Assembly: GCA_027014115.1 (NCBI GenBank)
Contig: JALWEJ010000056.1
Coordinates: forward strand, 1-35,512
DNA length: 35,512 nucleotides
From: Desulfurellales bacterium
GTDB taxonomy: Bacteria; Campylobacterota_A; Desulfurellia; Desulfurellales; Hippeaceae
Direction of reading: 5' to 3'
Part shown: piece by piece, positions 23,269-32,254 of the stretch
How positions within the stretch are numbered: the stretch's first letter is position 1
How the letters are laid out: each line of letters starts with the position of its first letter
The notes under the pieces: generated by a model
Seen by the model: only the letters and a program-made list of their open reading frames with translations
What the model was told of the DNA's origin: nothing
The model's database searches: none
Translations under genes and position numbers: made by a program

Positions 23269-23296
23269 TTTTAATTAATATTGACAATTTTTAAGA

Positions 23297-24007
23297 TTAA
23301 CTAAGAAGTGCGCCCCCGATATTTCTTCCGCAAACTTTGTCTCTTCTATATGAAAAGAATGACTCATGCTCAAAAGTGCAAATACCAAAAGATTCTATGT
23401 TTCTATGGTTTATACCGGAGTGTATAAGCTGATTTATATTTGCTGTCTCCAAATCAAGAAACAGCTTGTCTTTAGTTTGTATCACTTCGGCACTGTAAAA
23501 CTTTTTTGCCACATCCTCTTTTATCTCATAACAGTTTCTGCAGATATGAGGACCTATGGAAACAATTATATCATAGAGACTGCTGCCTCTTTTTGCAAAA
23601 ATCTCACACGCTTTTTTTGATATTTTCAAAGAAGTGCCGCGCCATCCGGCGTGTATGGACATAATCATTCTTTTTTTTGTATCCATCAAAACTATTGGTG
23701 TGCAGTCTGCAAATCTAACACCAATAAACACACCTTTTTGATTGGTATACATACCGTCTGCATCATGATATTTACCGCTATATTCCAATATTATATCCGA
23801 ATGAATCTGGTTCATTATCGAAACCTTATCTGCTGCAGAAATATTTTTTACTGCATCAAGATTTCTTTCAACATCTTCTCTTGCATCGCCAACATTAAAA
23901 CTTGTATTCAACTCATCAAACGGTGGTTTGCTAAATCCTCCGTATCTATCAAAAAAGAGACATCTTGCCCCGTATTTTAAAAAACGCTCATCCTCAACAA
24001 AACCCAT
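23297..24007 (-). CDS. pgeF: Peptidoglycan editing factor PgeF (YfiH/laccase-domain family)
   Basis: This 236-residue protein has the YfiH/DUF152 pattern: QIHS, RFADCTPIVL and HAGWRGT supply the His, Cys and His metal ligands, followed by IGPHICRNCYEI. Family members hydrolyse wrongly built peptidoglycan precursors or act on purine nucleosides; the cell-wall editing role is the better-known assignment. The ATG directly abuts the serS stop codon. It is the last gene of the glcD-glcF-galU-serS-pgeF series. Confidence 0.92.
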   Translation of the reverse strand: MGFVEDERFLKYGARCLFFDRYGGFSKPPFDELNTSFNVGDAREDVERNLDAVKNISAADKVSIMNQIHSDIILEYSGKYHDADGMYTNQKGVFIGVRFADCTPIVLMDTKKRMIMSIHAGWRGTSLKISKKACEIFAKRGSSLYDIIVSIGPHICRNCYEIKEDVAKKFYSAEVIQTKDKLFLDLETANINQLIHSGINHRNIESFGICTFEHESFFSYRRDKVCGRNIGGALLS

Positions 24008-25267
24008 TTACCTTATCTCTTTGTCTCCGAAATAGGGAATAAGTTTTTCCGGTATTTTTATGCTGCCGTCTTCCTGCTGATAATTCTCCAAAACAGCAAC
24101 AAGACAGCGTCCGACAGCAACACCTGAACCGTTCAGCGTATGAGGAAAATATGTCTTTCCCTCTTTGCCTTTATATCTGATAGATGCCCTTCTTGCCTGA
24201 AAATCAAGCGTATTTGAGCATGAAGAAATCTCTCTGTACTGGTTTTGTCCTGGCAGCCAAACCTCAATATCGTAGGTCTTTGCAGCAGAAAAACCGATAT
24301 CACCGCTTGAGAGCACAACAACACGATACGGCAGACCAAGAAGCTGCAGCACCCTTTCTGCACTGTTTGTCAAAGCCTCCAAAGCATCAAATGACTCTTC
24401 CGGCTTTGTAAACTGAACAAGCTCAACCTTGTTAAACTGATGCTGCCTGATTATGCCCTTGACATCTTTGCCGTAGCTTCCAGCCTCTTTCCTAAAGCAG
24501 GCTGTATAGGCTGCATACTTTATCGGTAAATCATCTTCTTTTAAAATCTCTTCACGATGAAGATTGACAAGCGGAACCTCAGCAGTAGGTATCAAATACT
24601 GACCGCCTGTTTCGTAAGCTTCATCCCTGAATTTTGGAAACTGACCTGTCCCAACCATTACATTTTCATTAACAATATATGGAGGGATAATCTCTTTGTA
24701 GCCGTGCTCTTTTGTATGCAGATCAAGCATAAAATTTATCAAAGCCCTCTCAAGGCGTGCTCCGAGCCCTTTGTAGACAACAAAACGGGAGCCTGAAAGC
24801 TTTGCACCCCTTTCAAAATCAAGCATATCAAGCTCTGCTGCAAGTTCAAAATGCTCTTTGGGTTTAAAGCCAAACTCTTTTATATCTCCCCACTTTCTTA
24901 TCTCTACATTGTCGCTTTCGTCTTTTCCTATAGGTGTCGAATCATCAATCATGTTGGGCACAAGCAGCCATATATTCATAAACTCTTCATGCTTTTTATT
25001 GTATTCTTCTTCTGTTTTCTTTATCTTGTCCGCTGTTTCGTTCACCTTTTTTATCAAATCATCGGCTTGTTCTTTTTTTGCTTTTCTTTTACCTATCTCT
25101 TTCGAAAGCTTGTTTCTTGATGCCAAAAGCTCATCCAACACCGATTTATTTTTTCTTATTTCTTTGTCCATTTCAACCAGCTTATCAACATCTATATCAT
25201 AAAATCTATCCTGCAATTTCTTCTTTAAAAGCTCTGGATTTTTTCTCAAAACAGCTAAATCTAACAT
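24008..25267 (-). CDS. serS: Seryl-tRNA synthetase
   Basis: This 419-residue class II aminoacyl-tRNA synthetase has an N-terminal charged coiled-coil arm (about 28-100) that contacts the tRNA-Ser extra arm. Motif 2 reads [11 protein letters not shown] and motif 3 [18 protein letters not shown], with TAEVPLVN before motif 2. It charges tRNA-Ser with serine in the cytoplasm. The start overlaps the galU stop by 7 bases. Length is normal. No T-box leader is expected or seen, because the gene lies inside an operon. Confidence 0.97.
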   Translation of the reverse strand: MLDLAVLRKNPELLKKKLQDRFYDIDVDKLVEMDKEIRKNKSVLDELLASRNKLSKEIGKRKAKKEQADDLIKKVNETADKIKKTEEEYNKKHEEFMNIWLLVPNMIDDSTPIGKDESDNVEIRKWGDIKEFGFKPKEHFELAAELDMLDFERGAKLSGSRFVVYKGLGARLERALINFMLDLHTKEHGYKEIIPPYIVNENVMVGTGQFPKFRDEAYETGGQYLIPTAEVPLVNLHREEILKEDDLPIKYAAYTACFRKEAGSYGKDVKGIIRQHQFNKVELVQFTKPEESFDALEALTNSAERVLQLLGLPYRVVVLSSGDIGFSAAKTYDIEVWLPGQNQYREISSCSNTLDFQARRASIRYKGKEGKTYFPHTLNGSGVAVGRCLVAVLENYQQEDGSIKIPEKLIPYFGDKEIR

Positions 25268-26127
25268 CCCATAACCCCTTTCAAATACTCTTTAAACTCC
25301 TGACCTATCTCTTTGTCATTTAGAGCAAATTCAACAGTGGCTTCCAAAAAGCCGAATTTACTTCCGCAGTCAAATCTTTTGCCTTCAAGCGTTTTACCGT
25401 AGATTACCTCTTTTTTACTCAAAGATAAAATAGCATCTGTAAGCTGTATTTCACCTTTTGCGCCCACCTGTGTTTTTTCAAGCTCCTCAAATATCCTGTG
25501 CGTAAATATGTATCTGCCTATGATTGCAGTATTACTCGGTGCCTGCTCTGGCTTTGGTTTTTCTACAAAATTATCAAGCTTGTAGAGCCCGTCTTCTATC
25601 TCCTTGCCGCTGACTATGCCGTATTTTGAGACATCCTCTTTTGGCACCCCTTCAAGCCCTATAACAGAGCAGTGGTATCTATCAAAAACATCTATAAGCT
25701 GTTTTGTTCCGCTTGAGGAGTTTTCAATCACATCATCTGCTAAAATTACGGCAAAAGGCTCATCGCCCACAACATCCTTTGCCCTTAAAACGGCATGTCC
25801 AAGCCCTTTGGGCTCCTTCTGTCTCAAATATACAAAATCCGCCATATCGCTTATCTGCCTCATCTCTTCAATAATCTCATCTTTGCCGTGAAACTTCAGA
25901 TGATACTCAAGCTCAAACGATATATCAAAATAATCCTCAATAGCTCTTTTTCCTCTTCCTGTTACAAACACTATCTGTTCAATACCGGCATCGACTGCAT
26001 CCTTTACAGCATAATGAATCAAGGGTTTATCCACCAAAGGCAGCATCTCCTTCGATGAGGATTTTGTAGCAGGCAGAAACCTTGTTCCGAAACCGGCAAC
26101 CGGTAAAACAGCTTTTCTTACTCTCAT
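25261..26127 (-). CDS. galU: UTP-glucose-1-phosphate uridylyltransferase
   Basis: This 288-residue protein has the GalU N-terminal signature [20 protein letters not shown], then [27 protein letters not shown], and a C-terminal [12 protein letters not shown]. It makes UDP-glucose from glucose-1-phosphate and UTP, the substrate of Ugd encoded at 10340-11674 and of polysaccharide assembly. An AGGAGA ribosome site precedes the ATG, 9 bases after the glcF stop. Confidence 0.96.
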   Translation of the reverse strand: MRVRKAVLPVAGFGTRFLPATKSSSKEMLPLVDKPLIHYAVKDAVDAGIEQIVFVTGRGKRAIEDYFDISFELEYHLKFHGKDEIIEEMRQISDMADFVYLRQKEPKGLGHAVLRAKDVVGDEPFAVILADDVIENSSSGTKQLIDVFDRYHCSVIGLEGVPKEDVSKYGIVSGKEIEDGLYKLDNFVEKPKPEQAPSNTAIIGRYIFTHRIFEELEKTQVGAKGEIQLTDAILSLSKKEVIYGKTLEGKRFDCGSKFGFLEATVEFALNDKEIGQEFKEYLKGVMGC

Positions 26128-26136
26128 ATCTATCTC

Positions 26137-27396
26137 CTAAACAGTCAAAGCTTTTTCAATCAATTCAAGTGTATGGATTGTTTTTATATGATCATCACCG
26201 TGCTTATGAAGAGCCTCGGATAACTGCATTATGCAGGCAGAGCACCCTGTCACAAGATAATCGGCTTTGGAGTTTTCTATATTTCTAACCTTTCTTGAGG
26301 CTATTTTCATTGATGTTTCCCTATAATCTATACTGAATGTTCCGCCGTTTCCACAGCATCTATCAGCCTCTTTCATCTCCGAAAAATTACTTGCTTTTTT
26401 GATAAAAAATCTCGGTTCCTCTTTTATATTCTGTGCCCTTTTGAGATGGCACGGGTCATGGTAGGTTGTCTTTAGGTTTGTATTGTTTATACTTTCTGCA
26501 ATATTTGTGTAATCGTAGAGATATTTTACCGGATCTATTATTTTTTCTGCGATATCTCTCGCTTTTTTTTCATACTCTTTATCTTCAAGATACATAAAAA
26601 GCTTGACATAGTCGTTTTTTATCATGCTTGCACATGTAGGCTCCATAACAGCTATAAACTCGATATCCAGATTTTCAAACAGATCAAGGTTTTTCTTTGC
26701 AAGATATGCCGCATCCTCAAAATTACCGGCAAAATAGACAGGTGCTCCACAGCAGAGCTGTTTTTTGGGTACATTGAATGTTATGTTTAGCTTTTTAAGT
26801 ATACTTACAAATGCATCTCCAATTTCTGTATATGTGTAATTTATAAGACACCCGGGAAACAAAGCCAAAGTCGCCTTACTATCAGAATATTCGGCATACT
26901 TCTGCATAAAGCTCTTTTTTGAGAGTTTTGGTATAAGCCTGCCCTTTTCCATAACAGGGGTTTTTATCTTTGTTTCAAGTGATGCTCTCGATGTATCGCT
27001 GTTTTTTTTGAACATAAATGACGAAAACATAGCTGCATTTTTGAATGCGAAGTCCATCATCTGTCTGTTTTTTAAAACCCTTGCCATAATCTTTTTATAC
27101 AACGGTAGACCGTGATGCTTTATAACCTCATGTCTTGCTATTTCGACTATCGTGTCTGTTTCTGAATTGTTGGGGCATGCCTCAACGCAGGTTGTACAAA
27201 GCAGACACTTATAGAGATAATCCTTTGCTTCGTGTTCTTTGAAGCCTATATTACCCTTTATAAGTTCGCTCAAAAGCGTTATATGCCCTCTTGCCACATA
27301 AGGCTCTGATTTTTCTTCTTTGAATACAGGGCAGACACTTCTGCATATACCGCATTTTACGCATGATTCCCATGTTTTATTTAATCTTTTGTCCAA
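26137..27396 (-). CDS. glcF: GlcF-type iron-sulfur subunit of 2-hydroxyacid dehydrogenase
   Basis: This 419-residue protein has two N-terminal ferredoxin motifs (CVKCGICRSVC, CLLCTTCVEAC) and two Cys-rich CCG domains (CCGAPVYF and DRCCGNGGTF, each preceded by a further conserved Cys). These are the features of GlcF and related electron-transfer subunits that partner FAD-linked GlcD-type dehydrogenases. It carries electrons from glycolate or D-lactate oxidation toward quinones or other carriers. One base separates its start from the glcD stop. The substrate cannot be fixed from sequence. Confidence 0.9.
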   Translation of the reverse strand: MDKRLNKTWESCVKCGICRSVCPVFKEEKSEPYVARGHITLLSELIKGNIGFKEHEAKDYLYKCLLCTTCVEACPNNSETDTIVEIARHEVIKHHGLPLYKKIMARVLKNRQMMDFAFKNAAMFSSFMFKKNSDTSRASLETKIKTPVMEKGRLIPKLSKKSFMQKYAEYSDSKATLALFPGCLINYTYTEIGDAFVSILKKLNITFNVPKKQLCCGAPVYFAGNFEDAAYLAKKNLDLFENLDIEFIAVMEPTCASMIKNDYVKLFMYLEDKEYEKKARDIAEKIIDPVKYLYDYTNIAESINNTNLKTTYHDPCHLKRAQNIKEEPRFFIKKASNFSEMKEADRCCGNGGTFSIDYRETSMKIASRKVRNIENSKADYLVTGCSACIMQLSEALHKHGDDHIKTIHTLELIEKALTV

Positions 27397-27397
27397 T

Positions 27398-28774
27398 CTA
27401 CAGCCTCATCTTTTTAGGATTTAGTATATTTTTATCATCAAAAGCCTTTTTTATGGCTCTATAGAGCTCAATGGCATCGTATCCGACCTGTTTTTCAAGG
27501 TAATCCTGTTTTGTTATACCAACACCGTGCTCACCGGTTATTGAGCCCCCCAAAGACAGACAGGCATCAAACACATCGTCCATTGCTTTATACGCCCTTT
27601 TTGTCTCATCTTCACTGTCTGTGTTATACATAATATTCGTGTGTATATTGCCGTCTCCGGCATGACCGAAACTTACAATTGTCAGATTGTATTTTTTTGA
27701 TATTTTTTGTGTTTCTTTAATCATCTCTGCAAGTTTTGTGATGGGGACAACAATATCTTCATTCAGCTTTCCGTCTGCTATTCTCTTGAGGGTCGGCGAA
27801 ATTGACCGCCTTGCTGTCCATATCTCATCCGCCTCTTTTTCATCCTTTGCAACCCTGAATGAGATAACACCTTCTGTATTTCGACAAATATCTTCTATTT
27901 TTTTGACATTTTCCTGTGTTTCATGTACTGCACCGTCAACCTCAATAATCAATACGGCATCTGCCGAAAGAGGCAAACCGATATGCATGGCATCCTCAAC
28001 AGCAATAATTGCATCTTTGTCTACAAATTCTATCGATGTAGGTATAATTCTGCTTTTCATAATACTGCTTACCGTTTTTGCTGCCACACCCATATCTTCA
28101 AACACTATCTCCATTGTCTCTTTATGCTCTGGTATCGGGTAGAGTTTGAGTAAAGCTTTTGTTACAACAGCCAGTGTCCCCTCGCTCCCAACAATTAAAT
28201 CAACTATATCGTATCCTGCAACATCTTTTATATTTTTAGAACCCGTTGTCAAGGTTGTGCCGTTTGGCAAGACTATCTCAAGAGCTTTTACCCAATCCTT
28301 AACAACACCGTATTTTACAGCCCTTGGGCCTCCTGCATTTTCTGCTATATTTCCGCCTATGGTGGAAAATTTCCAGCTAGAGGGGTCTGGCGGAAACATA
28401 AGTCCATAGGGTTTTAAAAACTCCTGCAAATCGTAGTTTACAACACCGGATTCTACCCATACCATCATATTGTCTTGGTCAAGTTCTATGATTTCATCCA
28501 TTTTTTCAAGCGATAAGGCTATACCGCCTTCAACATTAAGCGCACCGCCTGTAAATCCGCTCCCCCACCCTTTCGGCACAATGGGAATCGAATATTTGTA
28601 TGCTGTTTTCATTATTTGAGAAATCTCATCCGTATTAACAGGCAGCACAACAACATCGGGCAGATACATCTTCTGTGTTGCATCGTATGAGTATTGAACC
28701 CTGCTTAGTTTATCGTCGAGAAATCTTTCACCCAAGAGAGATTTAAGCTTCTTAAAGCCTCTTTTTCTCACCAT
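27398..28774 (-). CDS. glcD: GlcD-type FAD-linked 2-hydroxyacid dehydrogenase (glycolate or D-lactate)
   Basis: This 458-residue protein has the PCMH-type FAD domain with PKGWGSGFTGGAL near residue 67 and TIGGNIAENAGGPRAVKYG near 140. The C-terminal FAD-linked oxidase domain has GHAGDGNIH and GEHGVG, typical of GlcD and D-lactate dehydrogenases. It oxidises a 2-hydroxyacid and passes electrons to GlcF. It is the first gene of a five-gene minus-strand operon with a strong promoter, and a GGAGA ribosome site precedes the ATG. Glycolate, D-lactate and 2-hydroxyglutarate remain possible substrates. Confidence 0.93.
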   Translation of the reverse strand: MVRKRGFKKLKSLLGERFLDDKLSRVQYSYDATQKMYLPDVVVLPVNTDEISQIMKTAYKYSIPIVPKGWGSGFTGGALNVEGGIALSLEKMDEIIELDQDNMMVWVESGVVNYDLQEFLKPYGLMFPPDPSSWKFSTIGGNIAENAGGPRAVKYGVVKDWVKALEIVLPNGTTLTTGSKNIKDVAGYDIVDLIVGSEGTLAVVTKALLKLYPIPEHKETMEIVFEDMGVAAKTVSSIMKSRIIPTSIEFVDKDAIIAVEDAMHIGLPLSADAVLIIEVDGAVHETQENVKKIEDICRNTEGVISFRVAKDEKEADEIWTARRSISPTLKRIADGKLNEDIVVPITKLAEMIKETQKISKKYNLTIVSFGHAGDGNIHTNIMYNTDSEDETKRAYKAMDDVFDACLSLGGSITGEHGVGITKQDYLEKQVGYDAIELYRAIKKAFDDKNILNPKKMRL

Positions 28775-28796
28775 ACTTTCTCCTTAGTTGGGTGTG

Positions 28797-28825
28797 ATTA
28801 TATGAAATTGAATATACATAATCAA
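28797..28825 (-). promoter_or_regulatory. Promoter of the glcD-glcF-galU-serS-pgeF operon
   Basis: On the minus strand TTGATT (28820-28825) and a perfect TATAAT (28797-28802) are spaced by 17 bases, about 22 bases before the glcD start. The -35 box is one arm of the palindrome at 28820-28832. Confidence 0.7.
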
Positions 28826-28832
28826 ATTGATT
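28820..28832. promoter_or_regulatory. 13-base palindrome AATCAAATTGATT in the glcD/hemB divergent region
   Basis: A perfect inverted repeat centred on one A. Its left arm is the -35 box of the glcD promoter. It could bind a dimeric regulator, or simply reflect two back-to-back TTGATT -35 elements. Confidence 0.4.
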
Positions 28833-28853
28833 GTGTTTTTTGGAATTTTTTTA

Positions 28854-28881
28854 TTGAATAAAAAAAATATGTGTGTAAATT
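28854..28881 (+). promoter_or_regulatory. Possible promoter of hemB
   Basis: TTGAAT (28854-28859) and TAAATT (28876-28881) are spaced by 16 bases on the plus strand, about 30 bases before the hemB ATG. Both boxes are imperfect; TTGATT at 28827-28832 with a T-rich -10 near 28852 is an alternative. Confidence 0.35.
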
Positions 28882-28911
28882 TTAAATAAACCTTCATTAC
28901 AAGGAGGAGCC

Positions 28912-29892
28912 ATGTTTTTTCCAAATATTAGGTCAAGAAGACTGAGAGTGTCAAAAAGTACAAGGGATATGGTTGCAGAAACCAGCCTCAGTACAAATGA
29001 TTTTGTATATCCCATCTTTATAAAAGAAGGCATAGAGAAAAAAATCAGCATTAAATCGATGCCGGGTATTTTTCAACTGCCGCTTAAAGATGCAGTCAAA
29101 GAAGCAAAAGAAGCATATTCTCTCGGCATAAAATCTGTTATACTCTTCGGCATACCACAAAAAAAAGACGAAATTGGCAGTCAAGCCTATGCAGAAGACG
29201 GTATAATCGCAAAATCAATATATGAAATAAAATCTGCTATCCCCGATATGATAGTTACAGCAGATGCCTGTCTGTGTGAATACACCTCACATGGACACTG
29301 CGGAATCTTGGATAAAAACGGCAGTGTGTTAAACGACCCAACACTTGAGCTTTTAGAGAAAGAGGCTTATGTGTATGCCAAAATGGGCGCAGACATAATA
29401 GCCCCAAGCGGAATGATGGACGGCATGGTAAAAGCAATCAGAAAGTCGCTTGATAATAACGGCTATTATGAAAAGGCAATAATGTCATACGCCGTCAAAT
29501 ACTCATCGGCTTTTTACGGACCATTTAGGGATGCAGCCGAATCAGCCCCAGCTTTCGGTGATAGAAAAACATATCAGATGGATTTTAGAAATGCCAAAGA
29601 GGCACTTAAAGAGTGTATGCTGGATATTGAAGAAGGAGCAGACTACCTCATGGTTAAACCGGCACTCTCCTATCTTGATGTCATAAGGCTTGTTAAAGAC
29701 AACTTCCCCTACATGCCGCTTGCTGCATATAATGTCAGCGGAGAGTATTCTATGATAAAAGCAGCCGCAAAATTGGGCTGGATTGACGAAAAGGCAGCTG
29801 TGATTGAAAGCTTAACATCCATAAAAAGAGCCGGTGCAGACATAATAATCACATACTTTGCAAAAGATATGGCAAAAACAGTGGAGGTGTAA
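28912..29892 (+). CDS. hemB: Porphobilinogen synthase (delta-aminolevulinate dehydratase)
   Basis: This 326-residue protein has the zinc site of the Cys-rich class (Cys120, Cys122, Cys130 in [13 protein letters not shown]) and both active-site lysines: Lys196 in [17 protein letters not shown] and Lys249 in MVKPAL. It condenses two 5-aminolevulinate molecules into porphobilinogen for heme, siroheme and cobalamin. Heme is needed by cytochrome bd encoded in this window. A strong AAGGAGGAG ribosome site precedes the ATG. The next gene begins 2 bases after its stop. Confidence 0.97.
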   Translation: MFFPNIRSRRLRVSKSTRDMVAETSLSTNDFVYPIFIKEGIEKKISIKSMPGIFQLPLKDAVKEAKEAYSLGIKSVILFGIPQKKDEIGSQAYAEDGIIAKSIYEIKSAIPDMIVTADACLCEYTSHGHCGILDKNGSVLNDPTLELLEKEAYVYAKMGADIIAPSGMMDGMVKAIRKSLDNNGYYEKAIMSYAVKYSSAFYGPFRDAAESAPAFGDRKTYQMDFRNAKEALKECMLDIEEGADYLMVKPALSYLDVIRLVKDNFPYMPLAAYNVSGEYSMIKAAAKLGWIDEKAAVIESLTSIKRAGADIIITYFAKDMAKTVEV

Positions 29893-29894
29893 AG

Positions 29895-31190
29895 ATGAAA
29901 AGAATCCTTGTTTGTGACGATAGTGAATTTATTAGAAAATTGGTTAAAAGAGAGCTTGAAAGCAGGTATGATATGGAAATATTCAATGACGGTGCGGAGG
30001 CTTACGAGCATCTGAAAGAAGGTGATACAAATTTCGATTTTGCTATCATTGACGGTGAAATGCCTGGTATGACAGGTTGGGAGTTGGTTGAGAAAACAAA
30101 ATCGGAACTTGGATTGGAGGATTTACCAACAGTCATACTAACTGCAAGTGACAGTGATTATTTTAAACACAAGGCTTTTGATTCTGGTGTTTTTGATTAT
30201 TTAAAAAAACCTTTTAAAAGCGGTGAACTTTTTAACTATATAAATGAATATTTTGAAGGTAAGTTGAATAGAGGCACTGTTCTTGTTGTTGAAGATTCAA
30301 AAGTACAGAACAAAACAATGTCACACCAGCTCAAACTCAAACATATCACACCGATAAGTGTATTTACAGGGGAAAATGCTCTAAAAACATTAATGGACAA
30401 CAAAGAAATTGATGCAATTCTGCTTGATATAAACTTACCCGGAGCAAATGGATTCCATATAACAAAAGCGCTGAAGAATGATGAGCGTTTTTCTTGGATA
30501 CCCATAATAGGCATAACAGCTGCCGAAAATGAGGACAGAGTAGATATTATGAACAAAGCCTTTCAAAGCGGTGTTGATGATTTTATATCAAAACCATATA
30601 TACTTGTTGAATTTATAGCAAGAGTTACATCCGCTATAAAAAGCTCAAAACTTATCCAAAAACTAAAAGAGGAATCCGAGATAGACTCTTTAACAAAACT
30701 TTACAACAGAAGAACATTCTTTAGACTCCTGGAGCATTACTTCGAAACCTCCAAGCGGTACGGAAACGAACTATCATTTATTATGATTGATATAGACAAA
30801 TTCAAAAACGTAAACGATGTATATGGTCATGCAGGCGGAGATATGGTTTTGAAAGAATTAGCAAGAATACTTCAGCAGCTGATAAGAAAATCTGATATAG
30901 TGGGAAGATTTGGTGGTGAGGAGTTTGGTGTGATTATGCCAAACACAAACATAAACGATGCTTCAGCCGCAGCAGAAAAGCTAAGAGAAGCGATACAGAC
31001 CCACACCACACAGTTTGATTCACAAGACATAAAAATAACAATCTCTATCGGTGTATCCGAATTTGATGAAAAGGACAACATTGAAAAACTAATAAAAAAA
31101 GCCGATGATGCCCTCTATAAAGCAAAAGAGCTCGGAAGAAACAGAGTGTGTTTATGCGACAACAAAAACAACTCTATTTCACAGTTGTGA
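29895..31190 (+). CDS. PleD-like response regulator: two receiver domains and GGEEF diguanylate cyclase
   Basis: The first receiver (1-118) has Asp53 as phospho-acceptor and Lys105. The second (about 127-245) has Asp178 and Lys233, so both look phosphorylatable. The C-terminal GGDEF domain (about 262-425) has an intact GGEEF at 340-344 and an I-site RxxD (Arg331 to Asp334) for product inhibition. It should make c-di-GMP from GTP on phosphorylation. It has no membrane segment. It starts 2 bases after hemB and is probably co-transcribed. No cognate kinase gene is adjacent; the atypical kinase at 33808 is the nearest. Confidence 0.94.
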   Translation: MKRILVCDDSEFIRKLVKRELESRYDMEIFNDGAEAYEHLKEGDTNFDFAIIDGEMPGMTGWELVEKTKSELGLEDLPTVILTASDSDYFKHKAFDSGVFDYLKKPFKSGELFNYINEYFEGKLNRGTVLVVEDSKVQNKTMSHQLKLKHITPISVFTGENALKTLMDNKEIDAILLDINLPGANGFHITKALKNDERFSWIPIIGITAAENEDRVDIMNKAFQSGVDDFISKPYILVEFIARVTSAIKSSKLIQKLKEESEIDSLTKLYNRRTFFRLLEHYFETSKRYGNELSFIMIDIDKFKNVNDVYGHAGGDMVLKELARILQQLIRKSDIVGRFGGEEFGVIMPNTNINDASAAAEKLREAIQTHTTQFDSQDIKITISIGVSEFDEKDNIEKLIKKADDALYKAKELGRNRVCLCDNKNNSISQL

Positions 31191-31198
31191 TAATCGGT

Positions 31199-32251
31199 TT
31201 ACATCGCCTCCATTAAAGGCGTAAATGCTATAACCTCAACATCTGTTTCTTTAACAAGTATCATATTTTCAAGTCTTATACCAAGCCTGCCGGGTATGTA
31301 AATACCCGGTTCTATTGTAAATATCATATTTGGTTCAACAACCATTTCGTTTTTCATATTTATATACGGAAACTCATGAACATCAATACCGATACCGTGG
31401 CCGAGAGAATGTATGAAAAATTTATCCAAATCATATTTTTTCAGCTCTTTTTTTGCCCTTTCTTCCAATTCTTTCACCTTTGTTCTGCCTGGAGCTATCA
31501 TTTCTGTTGCAAAAAGCTGAGCATAGAACACTGCATTAAACAACTTTTTCTTTTCATCGTCTTTTGCGCCGATTAAAAAAGAATAGGTCATATCGGAATT
31601 GTAGCCATCTATACAAGCCCCAAAATCTATCACAACAAATTCACCGTTTTTTATCTTTTTATCCGTAGGCACATGGTGTGGATGTGCAGCGTTTTCTCCA
31701 CTTGCAACTATAGTTTCAAAAGATTCTTTTTCAGCCCCTGCTTTTCTTAATTGATAACTGAGTTCATCTGCAATCTCTTTTTCTGTTTTTCCATCTGTTA
31801 GATACGGATAAACCTTTAAAAATGCATTTCGTGCTGCATAAGCCGCTCTTTTTATGGTGTTTATCTCATCTTTTTCTTTAATCATTCTTACAATTTTTGT
31901 TTGATTAGTAAAATCTTTAACTTCAAATCCCGATAAATCCTTTTCATGCTGAATTTTTGTTGTTAAAAAATCCAATCCAACAGATTTGATATCCTCTTTT
32001 TCTAAGTATGTAACAACATCTGCCATGCCGTTTTTTGTTACAACAACATGTTCTTTTAAAATTTCTTCTGCTTTTTGGGCATACAAAGGAGAAACAAACA
32101 ATTCGAAACTATCTTTTGTTACAACCAACACACCCTCTATATCCTTTATGCCTGTAAAATAGTATATATCAGATTGGTCAAACAGAACAATGGCTTCTGT
32201 ATTGATAATATCCATTTTTTCTCTTATTTTCATCAATCTTGATTTAATCAT
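31199..32251 (-). CDS. M24-family Xaa-Pro aminopeptidase/dipeptidase
   Basis: This 350-residue protein has a creatinase-like N-terminal domain (1-120) and a pita-bread M24 domain with all five metal ligands: Asp209, Asp220, His285 (LGHGIG), Glu314 (TIEPG) and Glu328 (RLENM). It cleaves peptides at Xaa-Pro bonds in the cytoplasm; PepP and PepQ activities cannot be told apart here. A GGAGA ribosome site lies inside the 3' end of the upstream diguanylate cyclase gene, 3 bases away. The gene converges on the PleD-like gene with an 8-base gap and no visible terminator. Confidence 0.92.
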   Translation of the reverse strand: MIKSRLMKIREKMDIINTEAIVLFDQSDIYYFTGIKDIEGVLVVTKDSFELFVSPLYAQKAEEILKEHVVVTKNGMADVVTYLEKEDIKSVGLDFLTTKIQHEKDLSGFEVKDFTNQTKIVRMIKEKDEINTIKRAAYAARNAFLKVYPYLTDGKTEKEIADELSYQLRKAGAEKESFETIVASGENAAHPHHVPTDKKIKNGEFVVIDFGACIDGYNSDMTYSFLIGAKDDEKKKLFNAVFYAQLFATEMIAPGRTKVKELEERAKKELKKYDLDKFFIHSLGHGIGIDVHEFPYINMKNEMVVEPNMIFTIEPGIYIPGRLGIRLENMILVKETDVEVIAFTPLMEAM

Positions 32252-32254
32252 TAA

